Positions 42,244 to 53,561 of a stretch of 64,000 nucleotides of DNA are shown piece after piece. Origin of the DNA: Antedon mediterranea (Eukaryota > Echinodermata > Crinoidea > Comatulida > Antedonidae); contig NC_092674.1 in NCBI RefSeq assembly GCF_964355755.1, positions 21,542,001-21,606,000 of the forward strand. The letters run 5' to 3'. Numbering within the stretch: position 1 is the stretch's first letter; every line of letters starts with the position of its first letter. Under the pieces are notes generated by a model. The model made no database searches, was not told where the DNA came from, and saw only the letters and a program-made list of their open reading frames with translations. A program made the position numbers and the translations under genes.

Positions 42244-43562
42244 TCAAGTACCGTAACGTCTGATCTTGGCGATGTTACATAAATGGAAAATAGCAGATCG
42301 GCAGATTTTGTTGATATGTGATTCCATGGTCATTTTACAATCAAGTTGTACACCAAGGTTACGAACTACTGATGATGGATTGACTAGTACGCCACCAATA
42401 TGTAGGCCATCAAACCGGATCTTTTTTCTCTGCTGAACAGAACCAAATAGGATCACCTCGGTCTTTTTATCATTTAGCTTGAGGAAGTTGGAGCCCATCC
42501 ATTTTCTAATCTCAGCAGTGCATGCTTCAAGAAACTTGGTCTGGCAAGGCTTGACAGAAACGTAGATTTGTATATCATCTGCATAGAAATGATGACATAA
42601 TCCGTGTCTTCGTATTATTTCAGCAACTGGGGCAACATAGATGGAAACAGCTGTGGTCGAAGCACCGAACCTTGTGGGACGCCACATAATAGAGGAAGGT
42701 CATCTGATGAAACATCACCAATGCAGACGGCCTGGGTTCTGTTTCTTAGATATGATATGAACCAAGACAATGCTTGATCTCTTACCCCAATATCATGCGA
42801 CAATCTATGAAGAAGCAGTGAGTCATCTACTGTGTCAAAAGCAGCCGATAAGTCTAGTAAAACTAGAATAACAAATTCTTGATTATCTATTGATGTCAAA
42901 ACGTCATTCTGAACACGTAGAAGCGCTGTCTCCACACTGTGGTTAGCTTTGTATGCTGATTGGTAAGTTTCATGGAGGTTGTGATTTGACATATGCTTAG
43001 AGAGTCTAACTGCAACAACACGCTCAATAAGCTTCGAAACAAAGGATACATTTGAAACTGGTCTATAATTTTTAAGAACTTCTGGATTGAGGCCAGTCTT
43101 CTTCAGCAAAGGCCGTACATGTGCTTTCTTTAAATTCTGCGGTACTGTGGATGTGATAAGTGAAAGATTAACTAATTTCATTAGCACTGGAACTATTACA
43201 GGAGCGCAATCCCTTAAAAGCCAAGTTGGAATAGGATCTAGCTCACAAGACTTTATCGGGGATGCCTTGATCAATTTCTTGATCTCCTCATCTGTGGTTG
43301 GTTCAAGAATAGACAGTTGACAGCTTAAAGGAGCCCTTGTACTAAATGTATGCGCATCTTGGAGAACAGATTGAGGAAATCCTGATCGAATTTTAGTGAT
43401 CTTTTCATTAAAAAACTCTGAGAAACGTTCAGCAAGAATACTGGTTGATTTACAGGTAGGTAAGGGTGTCTTATTTCCTCTATGCAGTAACGTGTTTACA
43501 ATTTTGAATAATCGCTTCTGGTCGCCTACAGCATTATTTACTAGAGCTGAGTGATATTCCAA
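42244..43562 (-). pseudogene. LINE-D reverse transcriptase, one frameshift, intact YADD
   Basis: The frame 43562-42615 carries PIKSCELDPIPTWLLRDCAP, NYRPVSNVSFVSKLIERVVA, VLLDLSAAFDTVDDSLLLHR and GVPQGSVLRPQL, where the usual Gly of QGSVLGP is Arg. The frame shifts near 42650, and 42687-42244 continues with HGLCHHFYADDIQIYVSVKP, an intact YADD box at 42574-42585. The polymerase would copy LINE RNA at the target. One or two lesions separate it from an open frame. Confidence 0.88.
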
Positions 43563-44039
43563 CTTTGCAGTATGAATATGTGATGATACACATTGGCGTT
43601 GATGTGTGTAAGAAGCATGCCAATCAGTTTCGAGACCTGTCTTACGCTATTTCCTCTCCAGCTGCCTTCTTACTTTTTTTTGTTTTCGTATTTCATCAGT
43701 ATACCATGGAGTTTGCGGTCGAATAGTCACCAGACGTGACTTAGTTGGAGCAAGTTTATCAATGATTGAACGCAATGTAGAGTTGTACATACATCAATGT
43801 CACATGGAAGAGATACAGTCAGTGTTAGTGGTAGTAACTCGCTGACAAGAGAGTCAGCACAGAGATTCTTGTAGTTACGACTAAAAACTATTTTCTGAGT
43901 TGGCGGCGGTTTATTTAACTGTAACTTACAATTTACGGCTGAGTGGTCAGATATATGTGGGATGCCCACATTGACATCAGTTAGAAATAGACAAATAATG
44001 TACTGAATCAAGAATTTCTGAGGTCAGTAAAACCGATTC

Positions 44040-45350
44040 AGGAAATATTATTATCTAATGTGAGAATGCGGCAAAAAATAAAAATGGTAGTCGAGTCATT
44101 GAAATTGAAATGCATATAATCGTCTACCAAGTCACAAATAGTCCATTCCTTTAGTATTTTTTGTGGAAACCGCAGGGAAGTGCAAGCATTACATTTTTAC
44201 AAAAACAATATAAAGCCTGCTAGTTATACAAATCCATGTTTTCAATCTAAAATTCTTCTTTAACCTTTGACATCAATTTTAATATTTTAATCTAATTTAA
44301 AACAAAATGATCATATCTCCGCAACGTTTAAACTAAATAAAATAATTTTAGTAATTTGCTTATAATAAAAGAAAATCTCCGTGTGTCTAGAAGTTGGCCT
44401 GGTTCCAAATCAGACTGTGGCATGCTATAGGTGGATCTGCTAAATATAGCTCACCTTCTTGTTATTATTTTTGTTAATGTTACTGACAGGCTTTTAGTAG
44501 AATCGGTCGTCTTTGTAGGTAGATCAATATTTATTAGAATTTTTTGCCGGTAAGCTAATTCAAATATATTTAATGAAAACACGTAGTACAATAACAGAGT
44601 TATTTTGGTCTTGGTGTTTTCTTAATTTAATTTTTTATTTAAAAAAATAATATTGATAATGAATCGACCATCTAGGTCGTGCCCACAGATGGTTCTCGAA
44701 TACATAATAATTTTAGCGTTAAAAAACTGACAATTTCAAATGTACGTACAATAATACATGTCGTTTACAGAAACGAATAAATAGACACTGATTTATGTAC
44801 TCAACTAAAATTAGCACCCTGGGAATTACTTCCGAAAGAGAAACTTGTCACAAAATGAGACCAATTGTTGGTTTTCAATTGTTTCTTAGAGCCAATTCAT
44901 ACTTAAGTTGGTTCCTACCCTACCCACCAAAGTTATTTTGCGTTTAGGGCATATGATGCACCGTTGGCCTATCAGGCTCTATTATGGCTTTACAACGCTA
45001 CTCATGCGAGTGAGGGAAGGGTGATGATATGGGTGGTTTAACTGCAATAATAAAGATTTGTACATAATAAATATACGGCGACTGAAAACGCTAGCACCAG
45101 CTCATTATCCGTTTAATAAAAAATTATATCCAACCTCTGCAGCACAGATTGAAAAACAAATGGATCGAATTTCTGTTATGAGTATACAGTAGGCCTACTT
45201 TCCTTTACGACGCCTGAGGGAATATACACTTGTGGAACGACACAGAGATTGGAATGTTCCATTCATCGCAAATCAATACATTTGTATAAACGTATATTAA
45301 ATCTATCAAAATAGTACTTTTTAAAGAAAATCGGCCTGTCTTCAAAATCA
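44040..45350. other. Gene A intron, no feature recognised
   Basis: AT-rich sequence without an open frame of note. I see no exon with good splice borders and no repeat shared with other parts of the window. Confidence 0.4.
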
Positions 45351-45354
45351 TGAT

Positions 45355-45710
45355 ATTGTACTCGAGCTGTTCAACCGGTTTTCAGCTATTAAAAACAATT
45401 ATCGTAGGAGGAGATAGGAAAATTCGAAGCCTCCTCCAATTTTTGTGGCGGGTATTTTTCAAGATTGACATCCATTAGACAGTGTATACCACGATCGGAA
45501 AACACCCCTATTTGGGGCAAATCGTTGAACCTAAATTCGTTTTAATCGTCAATAACTAATTATCTAACTTAATTTAATTAGTAAACAGGGTTACATCAGG
45601 TGGTTAAAATCAGTACCTAAAGTACGAACCAACTTTATATACCATCGAGTAAAAATTCTAAAAGTAAGGCGCGATTTACCGAATTTTGCCCTTACGTAAA
45701 TTTATATATA
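45355..45710 (-). mobile_element. MITE-like repeat, copy 2
   Basis: Ends on the right with GCGCGATTTACCGAATTTTG and CCCTTACG. It contains CGTTTTAATCGTCAATAACT, GTAAACAGGGTTACATCAGG and GGTATTTTTCAAGATTG blocks. All occur in reverse order and strand at 49885-50160. No coding sequence; a non-autonomous DNA element is likely but not proven. Confidence 0.6.
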
Positions 45711-45840
45711 GAAGCACACAACATTTTAATTCATTACCATAGCAAGATCATGGAATTCTTGTCTCTGATGGTTATAAAGTTCACGTTACTCTAATTAAAC
45801 TCGACAAATTCCAAAAGAGGAGAACTTTAAAAGATCGTAC

Positions 45841-46000
45841 CTGAAGACGTTGGATTAAATTTGGCTTCATAGTTGGAAAATGTAGTGCATTTATCAGTAG
45901 AATCAAGTAGATTGTTAATAGGAATCATTTTGCAAACTTTCCCGTTATACGTCGATAGATCCGATTCGTCCATCCAAGTCCACTTGATCACACACTCATT
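45841..46000 (-). CDS. Gene A exon: Cys-containing extracellular segment
   Basis: Acceptor TTATTTAG, donor TCAG|GTACGA. Encodes NECVIKWTWMDESDLSTYNG and KVCKMIPINNLLDSTDKCTT. Three Cys residues and a WTW strand suggest a disulfide-bonded beta fold. Phases 0 in and 1 out match the neighbouring exons. Confidence 0.7.
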
Positions 46001-46321
46001 CTAAATAAATATTTAATAATGTAAAAGTGGAATCGTATATTATTATATTTCTAACAATGTACATTGTATTACCATGTCAACCCATGTTATTATATCAATT
46101 GCATTTCCTTAACCACTGTCTAATCACCGGTGGTCTAATTTGACAAGACCATCAAGTACTTCATGAGTCTGAATATTTTTATTTTTCTCACAAAATTCAC
46201 CAAGTAAGCAGAAACTGTTCGACAGTGGTGCCTTTAACTTAACAAAAACAGGTGTATATAACCATATCTATTATTTTTAAATTTGTTTTTGTCTGCCATG
46301 GCTTGTCCCACTTTATTTGTG

Positions 46322-46605
46322 AAAATATCTATACAAAAAAAAACAGGCACAGAACATTAATTCTAAAGGGCTATATAGGCCTACTGCACATGTATAACTC
46401 ACTATTAATATCTCTGGTGCGCGTGCGTACAATTTAGGGGCCTAGTGCCAAGAGTGTTAAAGATACTAGTGGTCTAATGGTTTGTTTCGGCTTCGAATCT
46501 GGGCTGGGGCTCTCGCTGAGAGATTTCTTCATCTCATCGTTTAAAATTAAATAATACATTTTCAGTTCATCACTGGGCGGTTAATCATAAATATTAGTAC
46601 TAAAA
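46322..46605 (+). repeat. tRNA-bearing repeat, decayed copy 3
   Basis: Starts with an inverted piece of the trailer (GGCACAGAACATTAATTCTA). The leader (GGTGCGCGTGCGTACAATTT), a ruined tRNA-like part (AGTGGTCTAATGGTTTG, TTCGAATCTGGGCTGGGGC) and the trailer (TCATCACTGGGCGGTTAAT) follow in direct orientation. The inverted tip is like that seen in copies 1 and 2 near TA tracts. Confidence 0.65.
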
Positions 46606-47084
46606 CACTTTTATTTACGTTAGTACATAAGCTTTGATAAAGTTACATTACTATTTTTTACAGGTAGGCATATAACGTTCCATATTGTTTGTAAAGCCTT
46701 TTTTCTCGATTTAATATAATATGACTATGACTTAACTTACAACAGAAAATAGAAATTAATTATGTCATGCTGTTCGTCTCTAAAATATTGAAGATTTATT
46801 TTTCTTATAAAATAAACCTATATCTACAATTTTATCATTTACATTTTCAACATTGGTGTGTGGTTACTATTTTTCTATTGATTTGGTTTACAGAAAATAA
46901 CAGAATCTATGAAACCATTTTCTTTATGACTTGGGAAGAAACCCTTGATGAACTCTTATAAGCAACATGTTACTATCTTGCCTGTTCTGTATATAATACA
47001 ATCGACAATCTTTCATTTTACTATTACTTTTTTTTTAATGAAAGTGTTTTATTTGAAAATAAAATAAATATTTAATATTCTTAC

Positions 47085-47173
47085 CGATGTTTTGTCGCGA
47101 CCTAAAATTTTCTGAGCAATACAAGTCATAGTTAAACAGTTTTGTCTGCTGTATCTGGTCTGGTGGTCTGCAT
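47085..47173 (-). CDS. Gene A exon: short Cys-containing segment
   Basis: Acceptor AATTATAG, donor TCG|GTAAGA. Encodes DAD HQTRYSRQNCLTMTCIAQ and KILGRDKTS. The CxxxxC spacing with the next exon's WTW and Cys suggests one disulfide-bonded domain. Phase 1 in, 0 out. Confidence 0.65.
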
Positions 47174-47304
47174 CTATAATTACAAATAAAGATAAATTTT
47201 TTTTTTCAGTTTGTTTTCAGCTAGTTTCTAAAATATAACTGTGTATTTTAATATGTTTTGTTTTGTTTTTAGTCTCGAAATGTATAAATTATTAAAACCT
47301 TTAC

Positions 47305-47349
47305 CGCACGTTGATTCAGCTTCATCATAGTCATCGCCATCAAATGTTT
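47305..47349 (-). CDS. Gene A exon: 15-codon acidic micro-exon
   Basis: A 45-base exon between TTTTTTCAG and TGCG|GTAAAG encodes ETFDGDDYDEAESTC. It is the first exon after the propeller and keeps phase 1. Support is from splice borders, phase and open frame only. Confidence 0.55.
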
Positions 47350-47794
47350 CTGAAAAAATATGATTTATTTTGTAAAATGATTGTTCCCTTTATAATGTAA
47401 AAAAAATAATATGATATGGGCCCATGACATTATTTAAAATGATTAACAGAAAAATCAATTTAAATTACATTGTTTAAATTTTTTTTATGTTAGAGTAATG
47501 TTAGGTAAACATTCATGTCCTATAACCATAAAGCAATATCATAATTCAGCTCATGTCATGAGATAGGTTCAGTAGATAGTGAGATTATTATACATTCTCT
47601 GTGACCAATTGTTTACAGGATATGAGGGGAATTTGGCAGTCATTTGTAATCATACAAATTAGGCTACTTCTCGTTGTTCAAAATGTCCTGCCTGGTGCTG
47701 CTTGTGTGTTGTTTAGAGTTATAACTCTAATAATAACAATAATAACACATCATAAAACATAATTCTTCTTTAGTTTAATTGTTGTCTAAATCTC

Positions 47795-48075
47795 GTAAGA
47801 AATAGCCATAGCAAAGTTTTACAGCAATTAACAGTGTAAAGCAAAGACATTGCCATAGCAAAGAAAGCAATGTAAAGCATTAACAAAGAAAGAAATAGCC
47901 ATAGAAAAGAAAAACCTAATAGTCTAATGTAGTATAAAGCAGACTTAATCAAAAAGAATTGGCATGGATAAAAAAGGAGTGTAAAACATTAACAAATAAA
48001 GGATAGTTATAGCAAAGTATTAAAGCAAATATGGCTAAATAGTCTAAAGCAGTAATAAAGCAAATCAATAAAGAC
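47795..48075. repeat. Degenerate AT-rich tandem repeat
   Basis: Irregular units containing AATAGCCATAGCAAAG and GTAAAGCATTAACAAAG, about 25-45 bases long. The open frame on the minus strand here is a by-product of the repeat. Confidence 0.55.
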
Positions 48076-48379
48076 AAATAGTGTATTATAAAGCAAACAA
48101 AGTCTAAGTACACTATAGACCATGTTATATTTCATATGTTTTCTACCAAGCTGATAGCATTCAGTTTATTCCCCAATACGCTGTAGGCCATGTTGTGCCT
48201 TTTTTGTTTTATGTGCTTCACTCCTGTATAGTTATGTGCTGCTTTATAAGCGTATCTACTTTCTAGCAATCTCATAGCCTGCAGATTATGTCTTGACACC
48301 AAGATGGACCCTTTTTACGAGATTTTGGTTTCCTTTATGGGGGAGGAGGTGATGAGGGGATTATATAAAGCGTTAGATT

Positions 48380-48640
48380 TTCATGTCAAGGAAGTAGTTT
48401 TTAGATGCATGAAGTAGTTTCTATATTAAGGAAGTAGTTTTATCTTAGGCAGTGAGAGATTATTTGGAGAGTTAGGTTTTTATAGTTAAATAGAGTTTTA
48501 TATTTAGAAATTAGTTTTTTATTTATGAAATAGATTCAGGAAAGAGTTTTTTTTATTTAGGAAGGAGTATTTTATATTTAGGAACGAGGTTTTTTTTAGG
48601 AAGGAGTATTTTATATTTAGGAAGGAATTTTCGCGCCGGG
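48380..48640. repeat. Degenerate tandem repeat of TTTATATTTAGGAAGGAG
   Basis: Units of about 20-30 bases with AGGAAGTAGTTTTTA and AGGAAGGAGTATTTTATATTT variants. It borders the dispersed repeat that starts at 48650. Confidence 0.6.
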
Positions 48641-48649
48641 GCTCTAGCC

Positions 48650-48905
48650 AGCTAAAACCCCAGAGGACAAAATCAATAAGAAGCTTTATCAACGCGAAAG
48701 CTATTTAACATTTTGAAATTTCGACTAATTTATAGTTTCCAGCTGCTGGACCCAAAACACGTCTGGGAAAAGAGTGTCTGCGAAGGGTCACGGTTGAACG
48801 ATTTTGGATTCTCGACCTTTAATTTAGACGCGAATCAACAGACTGCGAAAGAATTTTCTCACGTGTGCCGTTGTCTCTTCTGAGGACTGCATGTCCTGGA
48901 ATGTC
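48650..48905 (+). repeat. Dispersed repeat of unknown type, copy 2
   Basis: Partner of 39665-39965, in the same orientation. The best match runs from about 48786 to 48885 (CACGGTTGAACGATTTTGGA, GACGCGAATCAACAGACT). Confidence 0.6.
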
Positions 48906-49411
48906 CAACACATGTCGGTAAAATAATGTATTGAAATTCTAGTAGTTGTAATTGTTAGCAAGTACGTCAGCTATCATGTAATTCTTCTTTTTTTTTAAAT
49001 AAGAAGTATTCAGTGATTTATGTATTGCATACCTCCTACAAGAACATTTGCAGGCCGGAGGCCCAATGTACTTAATACGGTAGATTGTCGTATACATAGC
49101 CTTTCGTCAGAAAAATCGCGCTCAATATACAGGCTTGATCTGCATGCAAGACAATTAGGACGTTTGTATACACAGCGTATAAATGAATGATGGCGCGTGT
49201 ATACAGAGCTTAGCTGTGCGTGTAACACAATAAAGGCGCCTGGTCTGCAGAGTCTGTGGTTTCCCCTTCAACAGTAATGTTTTCTATGCGGTAGGGCGCT
49301 GCCTTCGTCGGGCTGTTTATACATTTTGTGACACTAATCTAATCCAAGACACTAATCTAAGCCAGGACCATTAGGACAAAAGTTGGGTTGCTATGATGCT
49401 ATCTGCTTATT

Positions 49412-49755
49412 TTTTTTTTTTTTTGTATTTTGTATTAATATTTGTCCTCAGTGAGGAAATTCGGATTAGGCCCTCCTCCACGGACCCACGGCAGCCAGCA
49501 GTGCAGCACCTACCAGATTAGGCAATGAGAGTAAAGCATCTTGCCTAAGGATGCAATTAGTATGGTACAGATAACCTCGAACCCATGCCTATCACATGCT
49601 AGTCCGATATTACCATTACACCATCACTTTCTAGTATATACAGCACCCGCCACGATTTCTAGATGGTCTCCCATCCAGAACGCAACTGGGCCCAACGTTG
49701 CTTAACTTCGGTGATCTGACGAGAACCGGTGTTTCAACGCAGTATGGGCGTATAC
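49412..49755 (-). mobile_element. 5S rRNA-derived SINE, copy with full 5S head
   Basis: On the minus strand 49755-49636 aligns over the full length of 5S rRNA: CGAAGTTAAGCAACGTTGGG (box A region), GGATGGGAGACCATCT (IE and box C) and a GGTGCTGTATA end. A 200-base body follows (CTGCTGGCTGCCGTGGGTCC and others), then a T-rich plus strand (A-rich tail) near 49412-49440. It is an internal polymerase III promoter type SINE (SINE3-like in head class). Nearly identical to the copy at 53257-53561. Confidence 0.85.
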
Positions 49756-49884
49756 TTATGCTGTGATCGCACACATAGTCTAACAGTTTTTGGTGCTAGG
49801 TACATTACCATAATAAATCAAATAAAGCAGTCTGTTAAGACTTAATCACTTAGTATAGAACATCTATATATAATTTATTTATTT

Positions 49885-50160
49885 GCAAGGGCAAAATTCG
49901 GTAAATCGCGCGTTACTTCTGTAATTTTTACTCGATGGTATATAAAGTTGATTTTAACCACCTGATGTAACCCTGTTTACTAACTAAATTGAGTTAGATG
50001 ATTAGTTATTGACAATTAAAACGAATTTAGATTTTCCGATCGTTGAAAAATACCCGCACACAATAATACGAGGATGCTTCGCATTTACCTATCTCCTTCT
50101 ACCATAATTGTTTTATGATATCTGAAAACCGGTTAAACAGATTGTAAACTTGACACAGTG
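49885..50160 (+). mobile_element. MITE-like repeat, copy 3
   Basis: Starts GCAAGGGCAAAATTCGGTAA and contains TAACCACCTGATGTAACCCT and GTTATTGACAATTAAAACGA, in inverse orientation to 45355-45710. The right end is unclear near an AACCGGTTAAACAG block. Confidence 0.6.
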
Positions 50161-50547
50161 CGGTTAAAACAGTGATAACCGGTGAGAACGATACCCTTAA
50201 TACAATTTAAATATTCATCATTGAGGATGATAGGCTTAAACCATTCGTTTACATTTTAGACGTGGAGTAGAGCAATTAAAGACAACAATTTATTTTCAAA
50301 CGCAATCAGTAAACAGTTCATATAACAAGAATAAACGCGCAAAAAAGCACTCGCATAACGAGAAATGCACTCTTGATAACGTATGTGACCCACAATTATC
50401 CAATTAAATGATCTACTTAGGTGTTTTACACATATGCAATATCAAGCTCACGCAATTTTTTACAAGTAGCCTAATAATTAATAATAATGCCATTTAAGAA
50501 TTGTTTTGATAGGAACTTTTATTTTGATACTTTCGAATGATTATTAC

Positions 50548-50799
50548 CTTTGTATATATGTAATCCTCCTGGTTTAGTAAGCCGTTTGTCGCCACTCACC
50601 CTTGACGATATTCCAGTTTTTATAGCAACTCGATGTATATCACCAGGTGTCCAATCTGTCCAATAGAGATAGTTTCCATACATTTCAAGACCAAAAGGAT
50701 GCTTTTTAGCAATAGAAATAATAATCCTTCTTTCCGTTCCATCAAGGTTAGCTTCTTCGATTTGATCAGTTCCTGCATCACACCAATACATCTTTCCAT
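50548..50799 (-). CDS. Gene A exon: two YWTD blades
   Basis: Encodes GKMYWCDAGTDQIEEANLDG, then PFGLEMYGNYLYWTDWTPGD and ends KRLTKPGGLHIYK. It is clearly homologous to gene B exon 5 (12802-13050), one codon longer, with the same phases and the same WCD variant. Acceptor TTGTTAAG, donor AAAG|GTAATA. Confidence 0.88.
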
Positions 50800-51245
50800 C
50801 TTAACAAGAATAAAAATAACAAAATGAAAATAACAAAATGAAAATTATAACAATAACAGCATCAACAACAACAAACAACAACAACATCTTGATGAACAAC
50901 AACAGCTTACCCCACTTTTTCCCACAATCGTACGAACAACGAGATGACACGTCTTCATTGCTAACTTATGTTCCAATTGCGAATTTATGTTTAAATGTTT
51001 CCGACATTAAGGTAAAAATTGTAGCTTGATTCAAATATCAAACATATTGCAAAAATAACAAAAACATAGAAAGGCATAAATAACGAACAAATAATAATGG
51101 GAAATGTACCGACAAAGGCCATTCAACAGAACAGAACGTCAAATCAAAATATTACCAGTGAATAATGCAGAGATGGCGTCCCATAACTTACACATTCAAT
51201 GTTTCAGTACCAAGGTCGCTAAAACAAGTAGTCTTCTATAGCTGA

Positions 51246-51630
51246 ATTACTAATTCGTTCAAACAGATTACTAATCCGTTTTAACAGATTATTAATTTGT
51301 TTAAACTGATTACTAATCCGTTTGAACAGATTATTAATCTGTTTAATCAAATCAGTAATTAATTTGAACGGATTAGTAATCCGTTCAAACGAATTAGTAA
51401 TCCATTCATCAAACGAATTGCAACATATACAACAAGTGCCATTTAAAGTATATGTTGTAATTTGTTTAAACAGATTAATAATCTGTTCAAACGAATTAGG
51501 AATCCGTTCAAACGGATTAGTAATTTATTTAAACGGATTACTAGTTCATTCAAACGAATTACTAATTCGTTCAAACAGATTAGTAATCCGTTTAAACAAA
51601 TTAATACTTTGTTTAAACAAATTAATTATT
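51246..51630. repeat. Palindromic 20-21 base minisatellite
   Basis: About 17 units of the form GATTAGTAATCCGTTCAAAC occur in two blocks. Each unit holds two palindromes, GGATTAGTAATCC-like and GTTTAAAC-like, so both strands read nearly the same. The blocks are separated by a small inverted repeat (CAACATATAC / GTATATGTTG, 51420-51460). Open frames with SNELVIRSN-like repeats are a by-product. Confidence 0.9.
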
Positions 51631-51639
51631 TGTTGACAC

Positions 51640-53250
51640 AATGAGTAAAGATTATTAGGTTAGAATTCTCAGGTTTGAATAATTAAGTTATAATATATAA
51701 ATATAATCTTATTGATTCAGTCAGAATATTTATTTATTAGGTTATATGCATTATCATGCATACAACCTATTGATTCTGTTAGGATCTTTATTTATTCTTT
51801 CCTTAGCACTATTTTGTCCGTCAATTATCTTGATACCAGTTTCATCTAGCTAGTTAAGTTAATTAAGTATAATTATTCATTAAGGCCAGGAATCGATGTG
51901 GTTATGTTTTCACGGTGCGCAATCAAAAATTACGCGGTCTACGCGAGATTTAACAAAATCACGCTTGTAATCATATCTTTACAAGCATGAATCACAATTA
52001 AACAAAATTTGGTACTCATAAGTTTCAGGCCTCAGGTCATATTTCATCATATGCGCGCTTAAAATTTTCAAAATTGTCAACATTTATTTTCGATGAAATT
52101 AGAGTACGTTTCAGGCAATTTTAAGCGTTTAAAAAATTGCCATGAGTGCGCAGAGTTTTGCACGCGCACTGCGTGTTAAACGTTAATTTGCACTCTTTTT
52201 GCTCGATTTCTGTTTTACAAACTTTCTTTAATAATATCATCATATTTGATTCACTTTTCAAATCGAAATTACGTTATACGAGCACGTCAAAAGTGACCGG
52301 CTACGCACGTGTAAGTTAATCGTCGGAATGCTCGGGAACACCTATTTTTCATTTCATTTTCTTGAATTGTATGTATCATATGTATGATTTAATATGAAAT
52401 TAAGAGAACAAAAGTTGATTAAGTCATCATTAATAAATTAAATTTAAAAAAATTTATTCCAACAATCAAACAAATTATGACATATTCTTAGGCCAAAATA
52501 ACAAACTTAACATTAACTTTCTTCCTTAAAATGTTCATATATTAAAGTTAAAAGTATATAGTTTGACAGTGCATCATTTTTTTTTATTTTTTAAAGATGT
52601 CATCATAGTAAAAAAATATAATTCATTGCGGTATGTAATAATCTATCTGCACCCAAGTGGTTACTGTATAGTAAATACACAGAGGAATCTACAACTTTTA
52701 GTCAGTTGTGTATGGCTCGGTCTGTGCTCGTGTCTATGGCATTCAAGGTACCGAGATTGAGTCTCGCCTTTGGAAACGAAACGAAATAAGATTTTTTTAA
52801 ATTATCCGTATTGTGTTGTTCAATTTTATTTCTTAGTGTTTAGATTATACACATGATTTATGATGAAATCTAGATATATATTTTTTTATATCCGTATTAT
52901 TTGTTCAATTTTATAATGAAATCTAGAGTCTTTATTACTATGTTATAAGGGTGGTTTATGACATATACGCCAGGGACGGAACAAGGAGTGTTGTCCTAGA
53001 GACCCGGACAACCCAATTAATTTCATACGAAATGTTGTTTCTGCCACTAAATTAAAATGTAAGTCCTATTTCATCGTATACAATATCCATATAACGTTAT
53101 AGAAGTCCAGTCTGGAAGAGAAAAACTGTAAATTGGCAGAATGCACCGTAATATTTAAGCAGCAGTCCTACTATACCGCGCGCACAATACGGCGGTCGAC
53201 GTATTTTTTGTAGATAAGTTTATGAGCATGCGCAGAATGAATTTCTGACT
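51640..53250. other. Gene A intron, no supportable feature
   Basis: AT-rich. A short stretch near 52690-52780 has GAGATTGAGTCTCG, like a B box, but no cloverleaf. A CpG-bearing patch at 51900-52330 (GCGCGC and CACGCGCACTGCG) has no open frame. I see nothing else. Confidence 0.4.
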
Positions 53251-53256
53251 GACTAG

Positions 53257-53561
53257 TTGTCCTCAGTGAGGAAATTCGGACTAGGCCCTCCACGGACCCA
53301 CGGCAGCCAGCAGTGCAGCGCCTACCAGATTAGGCAATGAGAGTAAAGCATCTTGCCTAAGGATGCAATTAGTATGGTACAGATAACCTCGAACCCTATA
53401 AATGCTAGTCCGATATTACCATTACACCATCACTCTCCAGTATATACAGCACCCGCCACGATTTCTAGACGGTCTCCCATCCAGAACGCAACCGGGCCCA
53501 ACGTTGCTTAACTTCGGTGATCTGACGAGAACCGGTGTTTCAACGCAGTATGGCCGTATAC
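53257..53561 (-). mobile_element. 5S rRNA-derived SINE, second near-identical copy
   Basis: The 5S-like head is 53561-53441 and the body 53440-53257, matching the copy at 49.4 kb apart from small indels (CTCCTCCACGG against CTCCACGG, and a short deletion near 53395). High similarity implies recent activity. The open frame on either strand across it is spurious. Confidence 0.85.

Larger units (their letters stand above)
41690..44015 (-). mobile_element. LINE-D: L2/CR1-like LINE with (TGAT)n tail
   Basis: On the minus strand there is the end of an endonuclease (44011-43900, PHISDHSAVNCKLQL), a linker near 43650, the reverse transcriptase (43562-42244, two frames), and the C-terminal region (42237-41764). 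The 3' end has GGCGCTATATAAATCGAACG followed by a TGAT repeat at 41710-41690, the standard tail of many L2-like LINEs. It is the best preserved LINE polymerase here. Confidence 0.88.

Noticed and set aside
47770-47952. 60-codon hydrophobic minus-strand ORF
   Set aside because: It is a reading of the degenerate AATAGCCATAGCAAAG repeat. No start context or motif.
49636-49755. Functional 5S rRNA gene
   Set aside because: It aligns to the full 5S length but has many substitutions, is fused to a repeated body, and occurs twice with the same body. A SINE head explains it better.
51322-51644. Repeat proteins with SNELVIRSN or FKRISNLFKRI units
   Set aside because: Both frames are translations of the palindromic minisatellite. 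Every frame stays open because the unit lacks stops, and there is no independent coding evidence.
52680-52780. tRNA-like sequence around GAGATTGAGTCTCG
   Set aside because: Only a B-box-like word is present. Acceptor and anticodon stems do not pair.
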